Of a stretch of DNA of 43,146 nt, positions 1 to 9,131 are shown piece after piece. The notes under the pieces were generated by a model that saw only the letters and a program-made list of their open reading frames with translations, was not told the origin of the DNA and searched no databases. Numbering within the stretch: the first letter of the stretch is position 1; each line of letters opens with the position of its first letter. This DNA comes from Pseudomonadota bacterium. Lineage in GTDB: Bacteria > Pseudomonadota > Gammaproteobacteria > Burkholderiales > Sulfuricellaceae. The stretch lies in NCBI GenBank assembly GCA_021801705.1, contig JAJYXP010000064.1, forward strand, positions 1 to 43,146, read 5' to 3'. The position numbers were made by a program, and so were the translations under genes.

Positions 1-1
1 C

Positions 2-232
2 TGGCTGCTGGCTGCCTATATGTGGCGTATCTCCTCGCTGTCCGCCTTGATCGCGGCGGCACTCGCGCCGCTTTACGGCTGGGTGCTGCTGCAATCCGGT
101 ATGCTGAAGGCCGCAGTGCTGCTCGTGGCTTTGCTCCTGATCTGGCGGCACAAGAGCAATATCCGGAATCTGCTCTCCGGCAAGGAGAAGGCGATCGGCA
201 AGACGCAGCCTGGCGATATGCCGCCGCAGTGA
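2..232 (+). CDS. plsY: Glycerol-3-phosphate acyltransferase PlsY, C-terminal end (5' cut by window edge)
   Basis: The frame is open from the first bases and ends at TGA 230-232, so only the last 76 codons are present. The residues include two hydrophobic segments followed by the basic tail motif WRHKSNIRNLLSGKE, which matches the C-terminus of PlsY, the integral membrane enzyme that acylates glycerol-3-phosphate from acyl-phosphate in phospholipid synthesis. Location beside tsaD (divergent side) and rpsU is the usual proteobacterial context for plsY. The N-terminal catalytic motifs lie outside the window, so the call rests on the tail and context. Confidence 0.8.
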   Translation, partial: WLLAAYMWRISSLSALIAAALAPLYGWVLLQSGMLKAAVLLVALLLIWRHKSNIRNLLSGKEKAIGKTQPGDMPPQ

Positions 233-262
233 GACCTATACTGAAAATATGGGGGGTATAGC

Positions 263-1057
263 GTGGCCTGGTTCGAAAAGGAAATGGATTACGCGCGGGA
301 AAGCCTGGAGCAGGTTTCCCGTACCACCATTGATCTTGCCGCTGACAAGCTGAATGTCGTCGTTCAGGACGGGATCAGGGAGGCCAGCGGCGAGTTGCGC
401 GAGGCGGTGTTGAGCGCGAGTCAGGAGGTCGATCAGAAGCTCGATAAAATTTCCGCCGAACTCCATAGCCAGCGCCAATTCACCAAGGATGACGTGAAAG
501 AGCTGGTGGACTATGCCGCAGGCAGGCTCGGCGCGACCGTCGACGACCGTGTGCGCGTGATGAAAACGGAAATTGCCGCTCTGATTCAGGATCGGGTGGA
601 GTACCTGAAAAGCGAGGTGGACAGTTTCTTCATCCAGCGCCAGCAGGATCTGGCCCGCGAACGCCGGCGGCTGATCGCCAACATTCTGATCGCGGTAAGC
701 GCCTCGATCGTCATGGGTGCCCTTTCACTGGCATATCACCGCGCCTTGCTGGGCGGCATGGATATGTACGGCCTGTTCCGCGTGGTGTTCCTGTCGCTCA
801 CCGGCGGCTACGGCGTCTATCTCCTGGTCAGGCTGGTGATCAAATACCGCCAGATGACGGAGCACAAGAAGGATTTGGTTTTCCTCGCCATGAAATACTG
901 GGGCGTGCTGCGGCCGGAAAGCGTATTCGGCCACGTGCTGCTGATTCTGGTTTTGATTGCCTTGTACGCGGTGTTGTTCTTTCCGCTCGAGGTGGCGCAG
1001 TTGATCGGCAACGAAACGCTGGTCCGCTGGGTGAGCGGGCTGCCCGGGATCAGGTAG
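263..1057 (+). CDS. Hypothetical inner-membrane protein with long N-terminal helical region
   Basis: GTG start at 263 follows a G-rich stretch (ggggggtat) about 6 bases upstream. The 264-residue product has a long charged, probably coiled-coil N-terminal half (about residues 1-130). This is followed by three to four hydrophobic segments (about 139-160, 170-195, 225-245) and a short tail. No catalytic motif is visible. It lies 30 bp after plsY and converges with tsaD, overlapping its 3' end by 8 bp. It could be co-transcribed with plsY; the function is unknown. Confidence 0.7.
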   Translation: MAWFEKEMDYARESLEQVSRTTIDLAADKLNVVVQDGIREASGELREAVLSASQEVDQKLDKISAELHSQRQFTKDDVKELVDYAAGRLGATVDDRVRVMKTEIAALIQDRVEYLKSEVDSFFIQRQQDLARERRRLIANILIAVSASIVMGALSLAYHRALLGGMDMYGLFRVVFLSLTGGYGVYLLVRLVIKYRQMTEHKKDLVFLAMKYWGVLRPESVFGHVLLILVLIALYAVLFFPLEVAQLIGNETLVRWVSGLPGIR

Positions 1058-2069
1058 CCGCCGGATCAAGTTGCGCCAGATCCCAGCGCGGCCTGATGTT
1101 GAATTTCCAGTCTTTTGCCGGCGTGTGCCGGAGCCGCATCGCACCGGCAAAGGCAATCATGGCGCCGTTGTCGGTGCAGAATTCGAGCTTGGGGTAATAC
1201 ACTTCGAAACCTTGCCGTGCGCAGAGCGCGGTCAGCCGTTCGCGCAGTTGCCGGTTCGCGCCCACGCCCCCGGCCACCACCAGCCGGGTCAGGCCGGCCT
1301 GCTGCAGTGCGGCCAGCGACTTGGCGGCGAGGACTTCGACGATGGCTTCCTGAAAGGCGCGGGCGATGTCGGCCACGGTCTGTTCGTCCAGCGTTTGCTG
1401 TTTGACCAGTGTCAGCACGGCGGTTTTCAGGCCGCTGAAGCTGAAGTTGAGATCGCCGCTGTTCAGCATGGGGCGCGGCAGTTTGAAGCGCCCCGGTGTT
1501 CCCCGCTCGGCCAGTCTGGATAACGCAGGCCCCCCGGGATAACCCAGGCCGAGCAGCTTGGCGGTCTTGTCGAAGGCTTCGCCGGCGGCATCGTCCAGCG
1601 TTTCGCCCAGCGTTTCGTAGGCGCCTATGGCGGAGATTTTCATCAGCTGGCTGTGTCCGCCGGAAACCAGCAGCGCGACGAAGGGAAAGCCGGGGGGCGC
1701 AGGCTCCAGCAGCGGGGCGAGCAGGTGGCCTTCAAGGTGGTGGACGCCGATTACCGGAACCTTGAGCGCGAAGCCGAGCGAGGCGGCAATGCTGGCACCG
1801 ACCAGCAGCGCCCCGGCCAGCCCCGGTCCTTCGGTGTAGGCGATGGCATCAATTTTCTCCAGCACGCAGCCTGCTTCCTGCAGAATTTTCCGCGTCAGCG
1901 GCAGGACGCGCCGGATATGGTCGCGCGAGGCGAGTTCCGGCACCACGCCGCCGTATTCGGCGTGCATGGCCACCTGGGAGTGCAGGGCATGAGCGAGCAG
2001 GCCGCGCTCCGTATGGTAGAGGGCGACACCGCTTTCATCACAGGATGTTTCGATTCCAAGTATGAGCAT
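1050..2069 (-). CDS. tsaD: tRNA N6-adenosine threonylcarbamoyltransferase TsaD
   Basis: The 339-residue protein begins [14 protein letters not shown] and carries the metal-binding HHLEGH motif at about residues 110-115 and the glycine-rich LVSGGHSQL segment, all hallmarks of TsaD/Gcp (Kae1 family, ASKHA fold). With TsaB, TsaE and the TsaC product it transfers threonylcarbamoyl to A37 of tRNAs that read ANN codons. Length is normal for the family. It is transcribed away from rpsU, the widely conserved arrangement in proteobacteria. A strong palindrome lies just upstream of its start. Confidence 0.97.
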   Translation of the reverse strand: MLILGIETSCDESGVALYHTERGLLAHALHSQVAMHAEYGGVVPELASRDHIRRVLPLTRKILQEAGCVLEKIDAIAYTEGPGLAGALLVGASIAASLGFALKVPVIGVHHLEGHLLAPLLEPAPPGFPFVALLVSGGHSQLMKISAIGAYETLGETLDDAAGEAFDKTAKLLGLGYPGGPALSRLAERGTPGRFKLPRPMLNSGDLNFSFSGLKTAVLTLVKQQTLDEQTVADIARAFQEAIVEVLAAKSLAALQQAGLTRLVVAGGVGANRQLRERLTALCARQGFEVYYPKLEFCTDNGAMIAFAGAMRLRHTPAKDWKFNIRPRWDLAQLDPAAT

Positions 2070-2080
2070 ATATGAGCATA

Positions 2081-2138
2081 AGAGACTATTTCAGCAGGTT
2101 TCATGGCGCGGGGCATGAAACCTGCTGAAATAGGCTCT
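2081..2138. repeat. Long perfect palindrome between tsaD and rpsU
   Basis: A 20-bp perfect inverted repeat (2086-2105 with 2114-2133) encloses an 8-base loop GCGCGGGG. After one mismatch it extends by another 4 bp (AGAG with CTCT). No T-run follows on either strand, so it is not a typical intrinsic terminator. It sits in the divergent promoter region, in the 5' leader of tsaD. It could be a small palindromic repeat element or a leader RNA hairpin. Confidence 0.75.
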
Positions 2139-2254
2139 GAGTCCGACATGGTAGCGGTTTTGCAGGCATCGGTAAATTTGGCTATGAAAAATGAAGATTT
2201 GCCGATATAATTGCCCGTTTATTCCAACCTATTGCTTAGTGAAGGTGATTGCTC

Positions 2255-2467
2255 ATGCCGAGTGTACGTGTCAAGGAAAATGAACCGTTCGATGTCGCAC
2301 TGCGCCGTTTCAAGCGCGCCGTGGAAAAAACCGGCCTGCTGACCGAGTTGCGCGCCCGCGAGTTTTACGAGAAGCCCACCGCCGAGCGCAAGCGCAAGAT
2401 GGCTGCCGCAGTCAAGCGCCACTTCAAGCGCCTGCGTGGTCAGACACTTCCCCCCAAGCTTTATTGA
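2255..2467 (+). CDS. rpsU: 30S ribosomal protein S21
   Basis: A 70-residue basic protein starts [13 protein letters not shown] and ends in [10 protein letters not shown], which is bS21 over its full length. The ATG at 2255 is preferred to the TTG at 2249 because homologues begin MPSV. A GAAGGTGA ribosome-binding site lies at about 2241-2248. A TATAAT box at 2206-2211 could be the -10 of its promoter, but no good -35 is visible. It heads the rpsU-yqeY-dnaG-rpoD series, the expanded macromolecular-synthesis operon. Confidence 0.97.
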   Translation: MPSVRVKENEPFDVALRRFKRAVEKTGLLTELRAREFYEKPTAERKRKMAAAVKRHFKRLRGQTLPPKLY

Positions 2468-2471
2468 TTCA

Positions 2472-2918
2472 ATGAGCCTCAGGCTTCAAATCGCCGAAGA
2501 CATGAAATCGGCGATGCGCGCCAAGGATGCGCCGCGGCTTGCGGCGATCCGCTTGCTCATGGCCGCGATCAAGCAGCGCGAGGTGGATGAGCGTGTCGAG
2601 TTGTCCGATGATCAGGTGATCTCGGTGATCGAAAAAATGCTCAAGCAGCGGCGCGACTCCATTTCCCAATACGAATCCGCTGGGCGCCAGGATCTCGCCG
2701 ATGTGGAGAAGTTCGAGGTCTCGGTGTTGCAGAATTATCTGCCGCAGCCCCTGTCGGAGAGCGAGATCGATGCCTTGCTGGCCGCCGCCATCGCCTCGTC
2801 TGGGGCTGCCGGCGTGAAGGACATGGGCAAGGTCATGGCGATCGTCAAGCCGCAAATGGCCGGACGTGCCGACATGGGCAAGGTGTCCGCCCTGATCAAG
2901 GCAAAGCTGGGCGGCTAA
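2472..2918 (+). CDS. yqeY: GatB/YqeY domain-containing protein
   Basis: The 148-residue product starts at ATG 2472, only 4 bases after rpsU, and reads MSLRLQIAEDMKSAMRAKD, typical of YqeY. The C-terminal part contains the helical domain shared with GatB, including an MGKVMAIVKPQMAGRAD stretch. YqeY proteins are thought to bind tRNA-related substrates, but no reaction is established. The position between rpsU and dnaG is conserved in many betaproteobacteria, and tight spacing implies co-transcription. Confidence 0.93.
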   Translation: MSLRLQIAEDMKSAMRAKDAPRLAAIRLLMAAIKQREVDERVELSDDQVISVIEKMLKQRRDSISQYESAGRQDLADVEKFEVSVLQNYLPQPLSESEIDALLAAAIASSGAAGVKDMGKVMAIVKPQMAGRADMGKVSALIKAKLGG

Positions 2919-3002
2919 GCGTCTCGGCTCCAAAGTTTCACCCGTCCGACTGTCGTTCCCGATTCCCGTGGCAGTGACGGACAAGCTCTCAGCAGGGGGT
3001 TC

Positions 3003-4760
3003 ATGATTCCGCAGTCCTTCATCCAGGATCTTCTCAATCGCCTGGATATCGTCGACGTGGTGGACCGCTACGTCCCGCTCAAGAAGGCGGGCGCGAATTA
3101 TGTCGCCTGCTGCCCGTTCCACAGCGAAAAATCCCCTTCTTTCTCGGTTAGTCCCACCAAGCAGTTTTATCACTGCTTCGGTTGCGGCGCGCATGGCAGT
3201 GCCATCGGTTTTGTCATGGAGCATCAGGGCCTGGGCTTCGTCGAGGCGGTGGAGGAGTTGGCCAGAAGCGTTGGCCTAACGGTGCCGAAAGAGGATTCCG
3301 GGCGTTATGAGCGCAAGGCAGAGGGAGATTTCGAGGCCCTGTCCGAGGCTATGCAGCTTGCGACCCATTATTACCGCGATGAACTGAAGCGCTCGGAAGC
3401 GGCGATAGCCTACCTGAAAAAGCGCGGCCTTTCCGGCGAAATTGCGGCGCGCTTCGGCATCGGTTATGCGCCGGGAGGCTGGCAAAACCTTGCCGCCCCC
3501 TTCCCCGATTACCAGTCGAAAACCCTGGTCCAGGCCGGGCTGGTGATCGAGGGCGAGGGCAAGCGCTACGACCGTTTCCGCGACCGTATCATGTTTCCCA
3601 TCCTCAACCAGAAAGGCGCGGTGATCGGTTTCGGCGGGCGGGTGCTGGAAACAGGGGAACCCAAGTACCTGAATTCTCCGGAAACGCCGCTGTTCGAGAA
3701 AGGCCGCGAACTGTACGGCCTGTTTCAGGCGCGCCAAGCGATCCGCGCCGCCGGCAAAGTGCTCGTGGTGGAAGGTTACATGGACGTGGTGGCGCTGGCG
3801 CAGCACGGCGTCGAGTATGCGGTGGCGACGCTGGGCACCGCGACCACGCCGGTGCACGTGCAGAAGCTGCTGCGCCAGAGCGACAACGTGGTGTTCTGCT
3901 TCGACGGCGACACGGCGGGGCGAAAGGCGGCGTGGCGCGCCCTGGAAAACAGCCTGGCGCTGGTGGGCGACGAAAAAAGTATCAGGTTCCTGTTTCTGCC
4001 CCAGGGCGAGGATCCCGACAGCTACGTGCGCAAGGAAGGGAAGGCGGCGTTCGAGGCGCAGCTCGAAGCCGCGCTGCCATTATCGGAATTCCTTTTGCGC
4101 GAACTGGCGGCCGGCGTGGACATGAAAACCCTGGAGGGGCGGGCGCATTTTCTTAAGTTGGCCCAGCCCCTGGTGCAGCAGGTTGCCGCTCCGGCTCTGC
4201 GCCTGATGTTGCAACAAAAACTGGCGGAATTGTCGGGTATATCGAGAAATGAACTAGACGGGCTGATGCCAGTCAAATCAGCGGTAAAACCCACGGCTGC
4301 GCCATCTCGCGTTTCCCGCAAGCCGTTGCAGTCGCTGGTGCGGAAATTGTTGCAGTCATTGCTGTCCCAGCCCTCGCTGGGTGTGGATTTCGATATGAGA
4401 CTGGCCGGCGGCGATTCGGATGAAGCCAGGACCTTGTCGGCGCTGCTTGATTTTATCGCGCGCCACCCCGAATCAAGATCGACGAGCGGCATTCTCGAGT
4501 ATTTTCGCGGGAGCCGGCATGAAGCCCTGCTGAGTGCGGTATCTGGCGAAATTATGCAATGGAGCGAGGATTTCGAGGTGATGGCGGAATTCGCCGGTGC
4601 GCTGGAGCAGTTGAAAAATTCTGGCAGGCAGCGCCAGATCGAGTCGCTGCTTGCATTATCCCGCACGCAGGGACTTTCCGTGGAAGAGAAGCGGGAGTTG
4701 CAGCGCTTGCTGCAGGGCGGCTCCGCTGCGACAAAAAGCGACCAGGCCGCCCAGAGTTAG
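3003..4760 (+). CDS. dnaG: DNA primase DnaG
   Basis: The 585-residue primase begins MIPQSFIQDLLNRLDIVDVV. An N-terminal zinc finger is visible as CCPFHSEKSPSFS plus FYHCFGC (about residues 37-62). The TOPRIM catalytic core follows, with LVVEGYMDVVAL (about 253-264) and the acidic FCFDGDTAG motif (about 299-307). The C-terminal third is the DnaB-interacting region. It synthesises RNA primers for the replication fork. AGCAGGGGG just upstream serves as ribosome-binding site. It is the third gene of the macromolecular-synthesis block, 84 bp after yqeY. Confidence 0.97.
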   Translation: MIPQSFIQDLLNRLDIVDVVDRYVPLKKAGANYVACCPFHSEKSPSFSVSPTKQFYHCFGCGAHGSAIGFVMEHQGLGFVEAVEELARSVGLTVPKEDSGRYERKAEGDFEALSEAMQLATHYYRDELKRSEAAIAYLKKRGLSGEIAARFGIGYAPGGWQNLAAPFPDYQSKTLVQAGLVIEGEGKRYDRFRDRIMFPILNQKGAVIGFGGRVLETGEPKYLNSPETPLFEKGRELYGLFQARQAIRAAGKVLVVEGYMDVVALAQHGVEYAVATLGTATTPVHVQKLLRQSDNVVFCFDGDTAGRKAAWRALENSLALVGDEKSIRFLFLPQGEDPDSYVRKEGKAAFEAQLEAALPLSEFLLRELAAGVDMKTLEGRAHFLKLAQPLVQQVAAPALRLMLQQKLAELSGISRNELDGLMPVKSAVKPTAAPSRVSRKPLQSLVRKLLQSLLSQPSLGVDFDMRLAGGDSDEARTLSALLDFIARHPESRSTSGILEYFRGSRHEALLSAVSGEIMQWSEDFEVMAEFAGALEQLKNSGRQRQIESLLALSRTQGLSVEEKRELQRLLQGGSAATKSDQAAQS

Positions 4761-4812
4761 TGTATAATTCAACATTTTTTTAAACTAAAATATTTAGCTG
4801 GAACAGATTGTT

Positions 4813-6705
4813 ATGGCGACTGAAAACGACAAGCCCGAAATACGTTTGACCGATGTCGACGCACGGCGGATGCGCTTGAAAACCCTGATCGTGCTGGGCA
4901 AGGAGCGTGGTTATCTAACCTATGCCGAAATCAACGATCATTTGCCGGACGATATGCTCGACGCAGAGCAGATCGAGGGCATCATCAGCATGATCGGCGA
5001 CATGGGTATTTCCGTGTGCGACGAGGCGCCGGACGCAGAAGCTCTGCTGATGTCAGATGCCGCGCCGGCGGTGGCCGACGAGGACGTGGCGGAGGAGGCC
5101 GAGGCGGCGCTTTCCATAGTCGATTCCGAATTCGGCCGCACCACCGATCCGGTGCGCATGTACATGCGCGAGATGGGTTCGGTGGATCTGCTTACTCGCG
5201 AGGGCGAAATCGAGATCGCCAAGCGCATCGAGGAAGGCCTGAAGCACATGGTGCAGGCGATTTCGGCCTGCCCGACGACAATCACCGAAATTCTTGCCCT
5301 GGCTGACAAGGTCGAGCGCGACGAAATGCGTGTCGACGAATTGATCGATGGCTTGATGAGTACGAGCGAAGGCGGCGAGATCAGCGAAGAGTTGTCAGCC
5401 GCCGAGGCAGAAGAGGCGGTGGATGAAGAATTGTCCGGCGAAGAAGAGGACGAAGACGCCAGTGCAGCGGTGGCTGCCGCCAACCTTGCGCAGATGAAAG
5501 CGGATGCTTTGGAGCGTTTTTCAGTCATCCGTCATGCATTCGAAAAAATGCAGCAGTCGCTGGCGAAAAAGGGTCCCAAGACCAAGGGTTACAAGGAATT
5601 GCAGGAGAAGGTTTCGAGCGAGCTCCTGGCCATTCGTTTTTCCGCCAAGCAGGTCGAGTTTCTGTGTAACAGCCTGCGCTCCCTGGTGGAAGAAGTGCGC
5701 GGCTACGAGCGTGAGATCATGGAATTGTGCGTGAACAAGTCCGGCATGCCGCGCCAGTACTTTATCAAGACTTTTCCCGGTAACGAAGGCAATCTGGACT
5801 GGGTGCCGCAGGAAATCGCCGCCAAGAAGGCCTACAGCGAAAAACTGTCGCGCTTTCAGCATTCCGTTGTCGATCAGCAGCAGCGCCTGCTGGATTTGCA
5901 GTCGCGGGTGCAGATCCCGATCAGAGATCTCAAGGAAATCAATCGCCAGATGTCCACCGGCGAAGCCAAGGCGCGTCGCGCCAAGCGCGAAATGATCGAG
6001 GCCAACCTGCGCCTTGTCATCTCTATCGCCAAGAAATACACCAACCGCGGCTTGCAGTTCCTCGACCTGATCCAGGAAGGCAACATCGGCCTGATGAAGG
6101 CGGTGGACAAATTCGAATACCGTCGCGGCTATAAGTTTTCGACTTACGCCACGTGGTGGATCCGTCAGGCGATCACCCGTTCGATAGCGGATCAGGCGCG
6201 CACCATTCGTATCCCGGTGCACATGATCGAGACCATCAACAAGATGAACCGCATTTCCCGGCAGATCCTGCAGGAAACCGGGCAGGAGCCCGACCCGGCG
6301 GAGCTGGCGGAGAAAATGGAAATGCCCGAGGAGAAAATCCGCAAGATCCTCAAGATTTCCAAGGAGCCGATCTCCATGGAAACGCCGATTGGCGATGACG
6401 AAGATTCCCACCTCGGCGATTTCATCGAGGACTCTGCCACGCTGGCGCCGGCCGATGCGGCGCTCTATGCGTCCTTGCGCGAAGCCACCAAGGAAGTGCT
6501 GGAATCGCTCACCCCGCGTGAAGCGAAGGTGCTGCGCATGCGCTTCGGTATCGAGATGAACACCGACCATACCCTGGAAGAAGTCGGCAAGCAGTTCGAC
6601 GTTACCCGTGAGCGTATTCGTCAGATTGAAGCAAAGGCCCTGCGCAAGCTGCGTCATCCGTCCCGCTCCGAGCGCCTGCGCAGTTTCCTGGATCACGAGG
6701 TCTGA
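4813..6705 (+). CDS. rpoD: RNA polymerase primary sigma factor RpoD (sigma-70)
   Basis: The 630-residue protein has the full primary-sigma layout. It has an N-terminal region 1.1, region 1.2 ([20 protein letters not shown], about 115-134), and a long acidic non-conserved insert typical of proteobacteria. Region 2 holds [20 protein letters not shown] and the -10 recognition helix, followed by region 3. Region 4 ends with the -35-binding helix [20 protein letters not shown]. The upstream gap contains TATAAT at 4763-4768, a possible private -10 box in addition to read-through from dnaG. Confidence 0.98.
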   Translation: MATENDKPEIRLTDVDARRMRLKTLIVLGKERGYLTYAEINDHLPDDMLDAEQIEGIISMIGDMGISVCDEAPDAEALLMSDAAPAVADEDVAEEAEAALSIVDSEFGRTTDPVRMYMREMGSVDLLTREGEIEIAKRIEEGLKHMVQAISACPTTITEILALADKVERDEMRVDELIDGLMSTSEGGEISEELSAAEAEEAVDEELSGEEEDEDASAAVAAANLAQMKADALERFSVIRHAFEKMQQSLAKKGPKTKGYKELQEKVSSELLAIRFSAKQVEFLCNSLRSLVEEVRGYEREIMELCVNKSGMPRQYFIKTFPGNEGNLDWVPQEIAAKKAYSEKLSRFQHSVVDQQQRLLDLQSRVQIPIRDLKEINRQMSTGEAKARRAKREMIEANLRLVISIAKKYTNRGLQFLDLIQEGNIGLMKAVDKFEYRRGYKFSTYATWWIRQAITRSIADQARTIRIPVHMIETINKMNRISRQILQETGQEPDPAELAEKMEMPEEKIRKILKISKEPISMETPIGDDEDSHLGDFIEDSATLAPADAALYASLREATKEVLESLTPREAKVLRMRFGIEMNTDHTLEEVGKQFDVTRERIRQIEAKALRKLRHPSRSERLRSFLDHEV

Positions 6706-6737
6706 GCAACCAGACCTCTTTGCAGTGCGGTTTCTCT

Positions 6738-6814
<77 letters not shown>

Positions 6815-6820
6815 TAATAA

Positions 6821-6860
6821 AACAATGGGTTATGTCGTTTCGGCATAACCCATTTGTTTT
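6821..6860 (+). terminator. Intrinsic terminator after the tRNA
   Basis: An 11-bp perfect stem AATGGGTTATG / CATAACCCATT encloses a 9-base loop. An AAC/GTT extension and a TTTGTTTT tract follow. It lies 7 bases after the tRNA CCA end and should terminate the tRNA transcript and any rpoD read-through. Confidence 0.85.
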
Positions 6861-6935
6861 GTGCGCCCAGCATGGGCGCACTCTTGTGGGTGCAAGTCCC
6901 AAAGTTGATCACAGCGAACGAAGCGAATGTAACGG
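6861..6935 (+). other. Possible 5' relic of a group II intron
   Basis: Immediately after the terminator T-tract the sequence reads GTGCGCCCAGCATGGGCGCA and then TTGTGGGTGCAAGTCCC. This resembles the 5' end (GUGYG start and first domain I stems) of bacterial group II introns. Bacterial class C introns characteristically insert directly behind terminator hairpins, which is the situation here. No reverse transcriptase or domain V is visible, so at most a short 5' fragment remains. The assignment is from memory of intron sequence patterns. Confidence 0.4.
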
Positions 6936-7087
6936 CGCGCGCGATTTGGCACTGATTTGCGATTTATTTGGCACAGATCAGATGGCCGCCGTTAAAATAA
7001 TCCGCCCATCACTCCCGGCTCATAATTGGTGATTACCGGCTCTCGACTTTCGGTCCGGTCGCCGCGGCTGTTGCCGACAAACTGTAT

Positions 7088-7261
7088 TTAACCTAAAAAC
7101 CTCTTTTCCAACGCAAAGGCGCAAAGAACGCAAAGTAATAACAATGGGTTGCCTGGATTTGCTGGTTCACCCATCGGGTGCTGGCGGTTGGAGAATTAAC
7201 AGCCTGTTTTTGCAGTTCTTTGCGACCTTTGCGTCTTTGCGTTGAGGAATTTAGGGTTAAC
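7088..7261. repeat. Two-armed word-repeat element, CGCAAAG type
   Basis: The left arm reads TAACCTAAAAACCTC and then three spaced CGCAAAG words (7111-7135). The right arm (7214-7242) carries three CTTTGCG words in inverse orientation and ends GAGGAATTTAGGGTTAA. The two outer borders are imperfect inverted copies of each other. The core (7136-7210) includes a small CACCCATCGGGTG hairpin. The stretch 6936-7087 before it shows no gene or clear signal. Confidence 0.7.
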
Positions 7262-7303
7262 TATTCGTGTTCATTCGTGAATATTCGTGCCATTCGTGGT
7301 TAA
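7262..7303. repeat. Solo right arm of a word-repeat element, ATTCGTG type
   Basis: Four ATTCGTG words spaced 9-10 bp apart end in GTGGTTAATTCCGG. There is no matching left arm nearby; it abuts the preceding CGCAAAG element directly. It lies just upstream of the kinase gene at 7324. Confidence 0.7.
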
Positions 7304-7323
7304 TTCCGGTTTAAGGATGAACA

Positions 7324-8202
7324 ATGTGGCAGCACATCAGTAGAGACATCTCGGCGGCTACCGGCGAGGCCTTTTTCCCTGGAGTTATCCGCGCTGTAGG
7401 CGGGGGCTGCATTAATTCCGCTTACTTGATCAAGGACGGTGCACGCCGTTTCTTTGTCAAGGCCAATCGGGCGGCGGGCCTTGCCCTGTTCGAGGCGGAG
7501 GCCGAAGGGTTGCGCGAAATCGCCCTGACCGGTGAAATCCGCGTGCCAATACCGGTATGCACGGGAGTGGCGGTGGATTCTTCATTCCTGGTGCTCGAAT
7601 TCCTGGATTTCAGCGCTGGCGGAAAAGGGCTGGCGGAAGAGCTGGGGCGTCAGTTGGCTGGCATGCACCGGGTAACCGCTTCACGCCATGGATGGCGACG
7701 CGACAACGCAATCGGCTCAACGCCCCAGATCAATGCACAGGCGGATAATTGGCCGGAGTTCTGGCGTGACCGGCGGCTCGGATACCAGTTCGCACTGGCG
7801 GCGCAAAAGGGGTACAAAGGTACGCTACAGCGCCAAGGGGAGCGTCTTCTGGTGCGGATTGATGCCTTTTTCCCCGGATACGCGCCGCCTCCGTCGCTGC
7901 TGCACGGCGATCTTTGGAGCGGCAATTACGGTTTCACTCATGCCGGGGAACCGGTCATTTTCGATCCTGCAGTTTACTATGGCGACAGGGAAACGGATCT
8001 CGCGATGACCGAGCTGTTTGGCGGCTTCCCGCCGGATTTTTATGCGGCGTACCGCGAAGTCTTCCCGCTGGATGCGGGTTATGGGATAAGGAAGACATTA
8101 TACAATCTGTACCATATCCTTAACCACCTGAATTTATTCGGCGGCGGTTATTTGATGCAGGCTGAGGAAATGATTTCTAAACTATTGAGCGAAACGATGT
8201 AG
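7324..8202 (+). CDS. Fructosamine kinase family protein
   Basis: The 292-residue product has the APH/fructosamine-kinase fold. It has an N-terminal nucleotide-binding lobe (VGGGCINSAYLIKDG, then FFVKAN with the lysine), the catalytic loop LLHGDLWSGNYGF (about residues 197-209) and the metal-binding motif IFDPAVYYGDRETDLAM (about 217-233). Members phosphorylate ketoamine (Amadori) adducts on proteins or small molecules, leading to deglycation. Length is normal. It stands alone, with repeat DNA upstream and a convergent small gene downstream. Exact substrate is unknown. Confidence 0.92.
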   Translation: MWQHISRDISAATGEAFFPGVIRAVGGGCINSAYLIKDGARRFFVKANRAAGLALFEAEAEGLREIALTGEIRVPIPVCTGVAVDSSFLVLEFLDFSAGGKGLAEELGRQLAGMHRVTASRHGWRRDNAIGSTPQINAQADNWPEFWRDRRLGYQFALAAQKGYKGTLQRQGERLLVRIDAFFPGYAPPPSLLHGDLWSGNYGFTHAGEPVIFDPAVYYGDRETDLAMTELFGGFPPDFYAAYREVFPLDAGYGIRKTLYNLYHILNHLNLFGGGYLMQAEEMISKLLSETM

Positions 8203-8240
8203 AGCGGAAGCGGCCGAACCGGGGATGAATCGGAGCGAAA

Positions 8241-8444
8241 TCAGGCTGTGGTGTTTACGTTCTGCCCGAGATGTTGAGGCAGATTGGCCGAAGTGGATTT
8301 GACCTGTTGTGGTAAGGAATCGACCAGAGTTTTCGCATTCTGAGCCTGAATTTCCAGTGCTTTTTTCAAAACTTGTGTGCCGACGGCATCGCCCGCCGCT
8401 TGGCCTGACAGTGTGCTGATGCTGGAAGCGCCGGATATGTCCAT
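8241..8444 (-). CDS. YjfB-like small protein (putative motility family)
   Basis: The 67-residue product begins MDISGASSISTLS and ends in polar residues. The start at 8444 is supported by AAGGAAT upstream on the minus strand. The pattern of a small, Ala/Gln/Ser-rich protein with MDI(S) start and a central helical segment matches the YjfB family, annotated as putative motility proteins of unknown biochemical role. No motility genes are adjacent. It converges on the fructosamine kinase gene. Confidence 0.7.
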   Translation of the reverse strand: MDISGASSISTLSGQAAGDAVGTQVLKKALEIQAQNAKTLVDSLPQQVKSTSANLPQHLGQNVNTTA

Positions 8445-8566
8445 GATTAATTCCTTGATCTGAAAAAATATACTTATTTCAAAATATAGCACAAGCTGGT
8501 TTTCTCCAGTTGAAAAATTACTGTAATTGCTTGCCGGATGGGCAATTAATCATTTGCTAATTTATA

Positions 8567-8582
8567 TAGTACATATGTACTA
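8567..8582. promoter_or_regulatory. 16-bp perfect palindrome upstream of sox operon, candidate operator
   Basis: TAGTACATATGTACTA is a perfect 16-bp palindrome lying 158 bp before soxX and about 50 bp before the candidate promoter, in the AT-rich gap between the YjfB gene and soxX. It is the size of a dimeric regulator site. No regulator gene (such as an ArsR-type SoxR) is present in the window. Confidence 0.45.
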
Positions 8583-8618
8583 ACTATAGGAAAAAAAAGG
8601 GAAATTTGTAAAAAATGC

Positions 8619-8648
8619 TTGCATGGGATGAATGAATTTATGTATTCT
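8619..8648 (+). promoter_or_regulatory. Candidate sigma-70 promoter of soxXYZA
   Basis: TTGCAT (8619-8624) and TATTCT (8643-8648) are separated by 18 bp in an otherwise AT-rich gap. The predicted transcript start would be about 85 bases before soxX. This is a pattern match only. Confidence 0.4.
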
Positions 8649-8740
8649 TAGGTGACATTGCAAAGCGGGCGCATTCTCCCGCGAAATGCGTTTTTAGTCG
8701 GTTAAATTTAAGAATGTAAAATCGAAGAGGGAGGGTCAAG

Positions 8741-9103
8741 GTGCAAAACAAATCATCCATTTTGATTGCGTTGGCCGTTGTGCTGGCCGCTGGAGTCTCG
8801 CCGGTTGTGGCGGCTGAGAAGGCGAAGGAGTTGACGGGCCGCGATATCGTGTTCGAGCGCTCAAAGGGCAATTGTCTGGCCTGCCATGGGATCCCTGGCG
8901 ACCCGGAGGCCGAGTCACCCGGAAATGCCGCGTTGCCCTTCGTGGCCATGAAGGGGCGCTTCCCCGACCGTGCCAAGCTGCGCGCCCAGATATGGGATGC
9001 CACCGCGGCCAATCCCAACACCCTGATGCCGCCTTTCGGCAAGCATCAGATTCTGACCGAGCATGAAGTTGATCTGGTCACTGATTATGTTCAAGGTCTT
9101 TAA
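8741..9103 (+). CDS. soxX: Sulfur-oxidation c-type cytochrome SoxX
   Basis: The 120-residue precursor has a GTG start with GAGGGAGGG upstream and a Sec signal peptide ending near VVAA-EKAK. It carries one haem c site, CLACH (45-49), and the likely axial methionine M96 in NTLMPPFG. SoxX pairs with SoxA as the periplasmic cytochrome that oxidatively conjugates thiosulfate to the SoxY cysteine. It heads soxXYZA, with soxY 28 bp downstream. The length is short but normal for the monohaem form. Confidence 0.95.
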   Translation: MQNKSSILIALAVVLAAGVSPVVAAEKAKELTGRDIVFERSKGNCLACHGIPGDPEAESPGNAALPFVAMKGRFPDRAKLRAQIWDATAANPNTLMPPFGKHQILTEHEVDLVTDYVQGL

Positions 9104-9131
9104 CTTGATTTTTTTATGAGGAGTGTGTGCT

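Noticed and set aside
5521-6696. 391-codon open frame on the minus strand opposite rpoD
   Set aside because: It is the antisense shadow of a highly conserved gene; the translation has no domain-like features.
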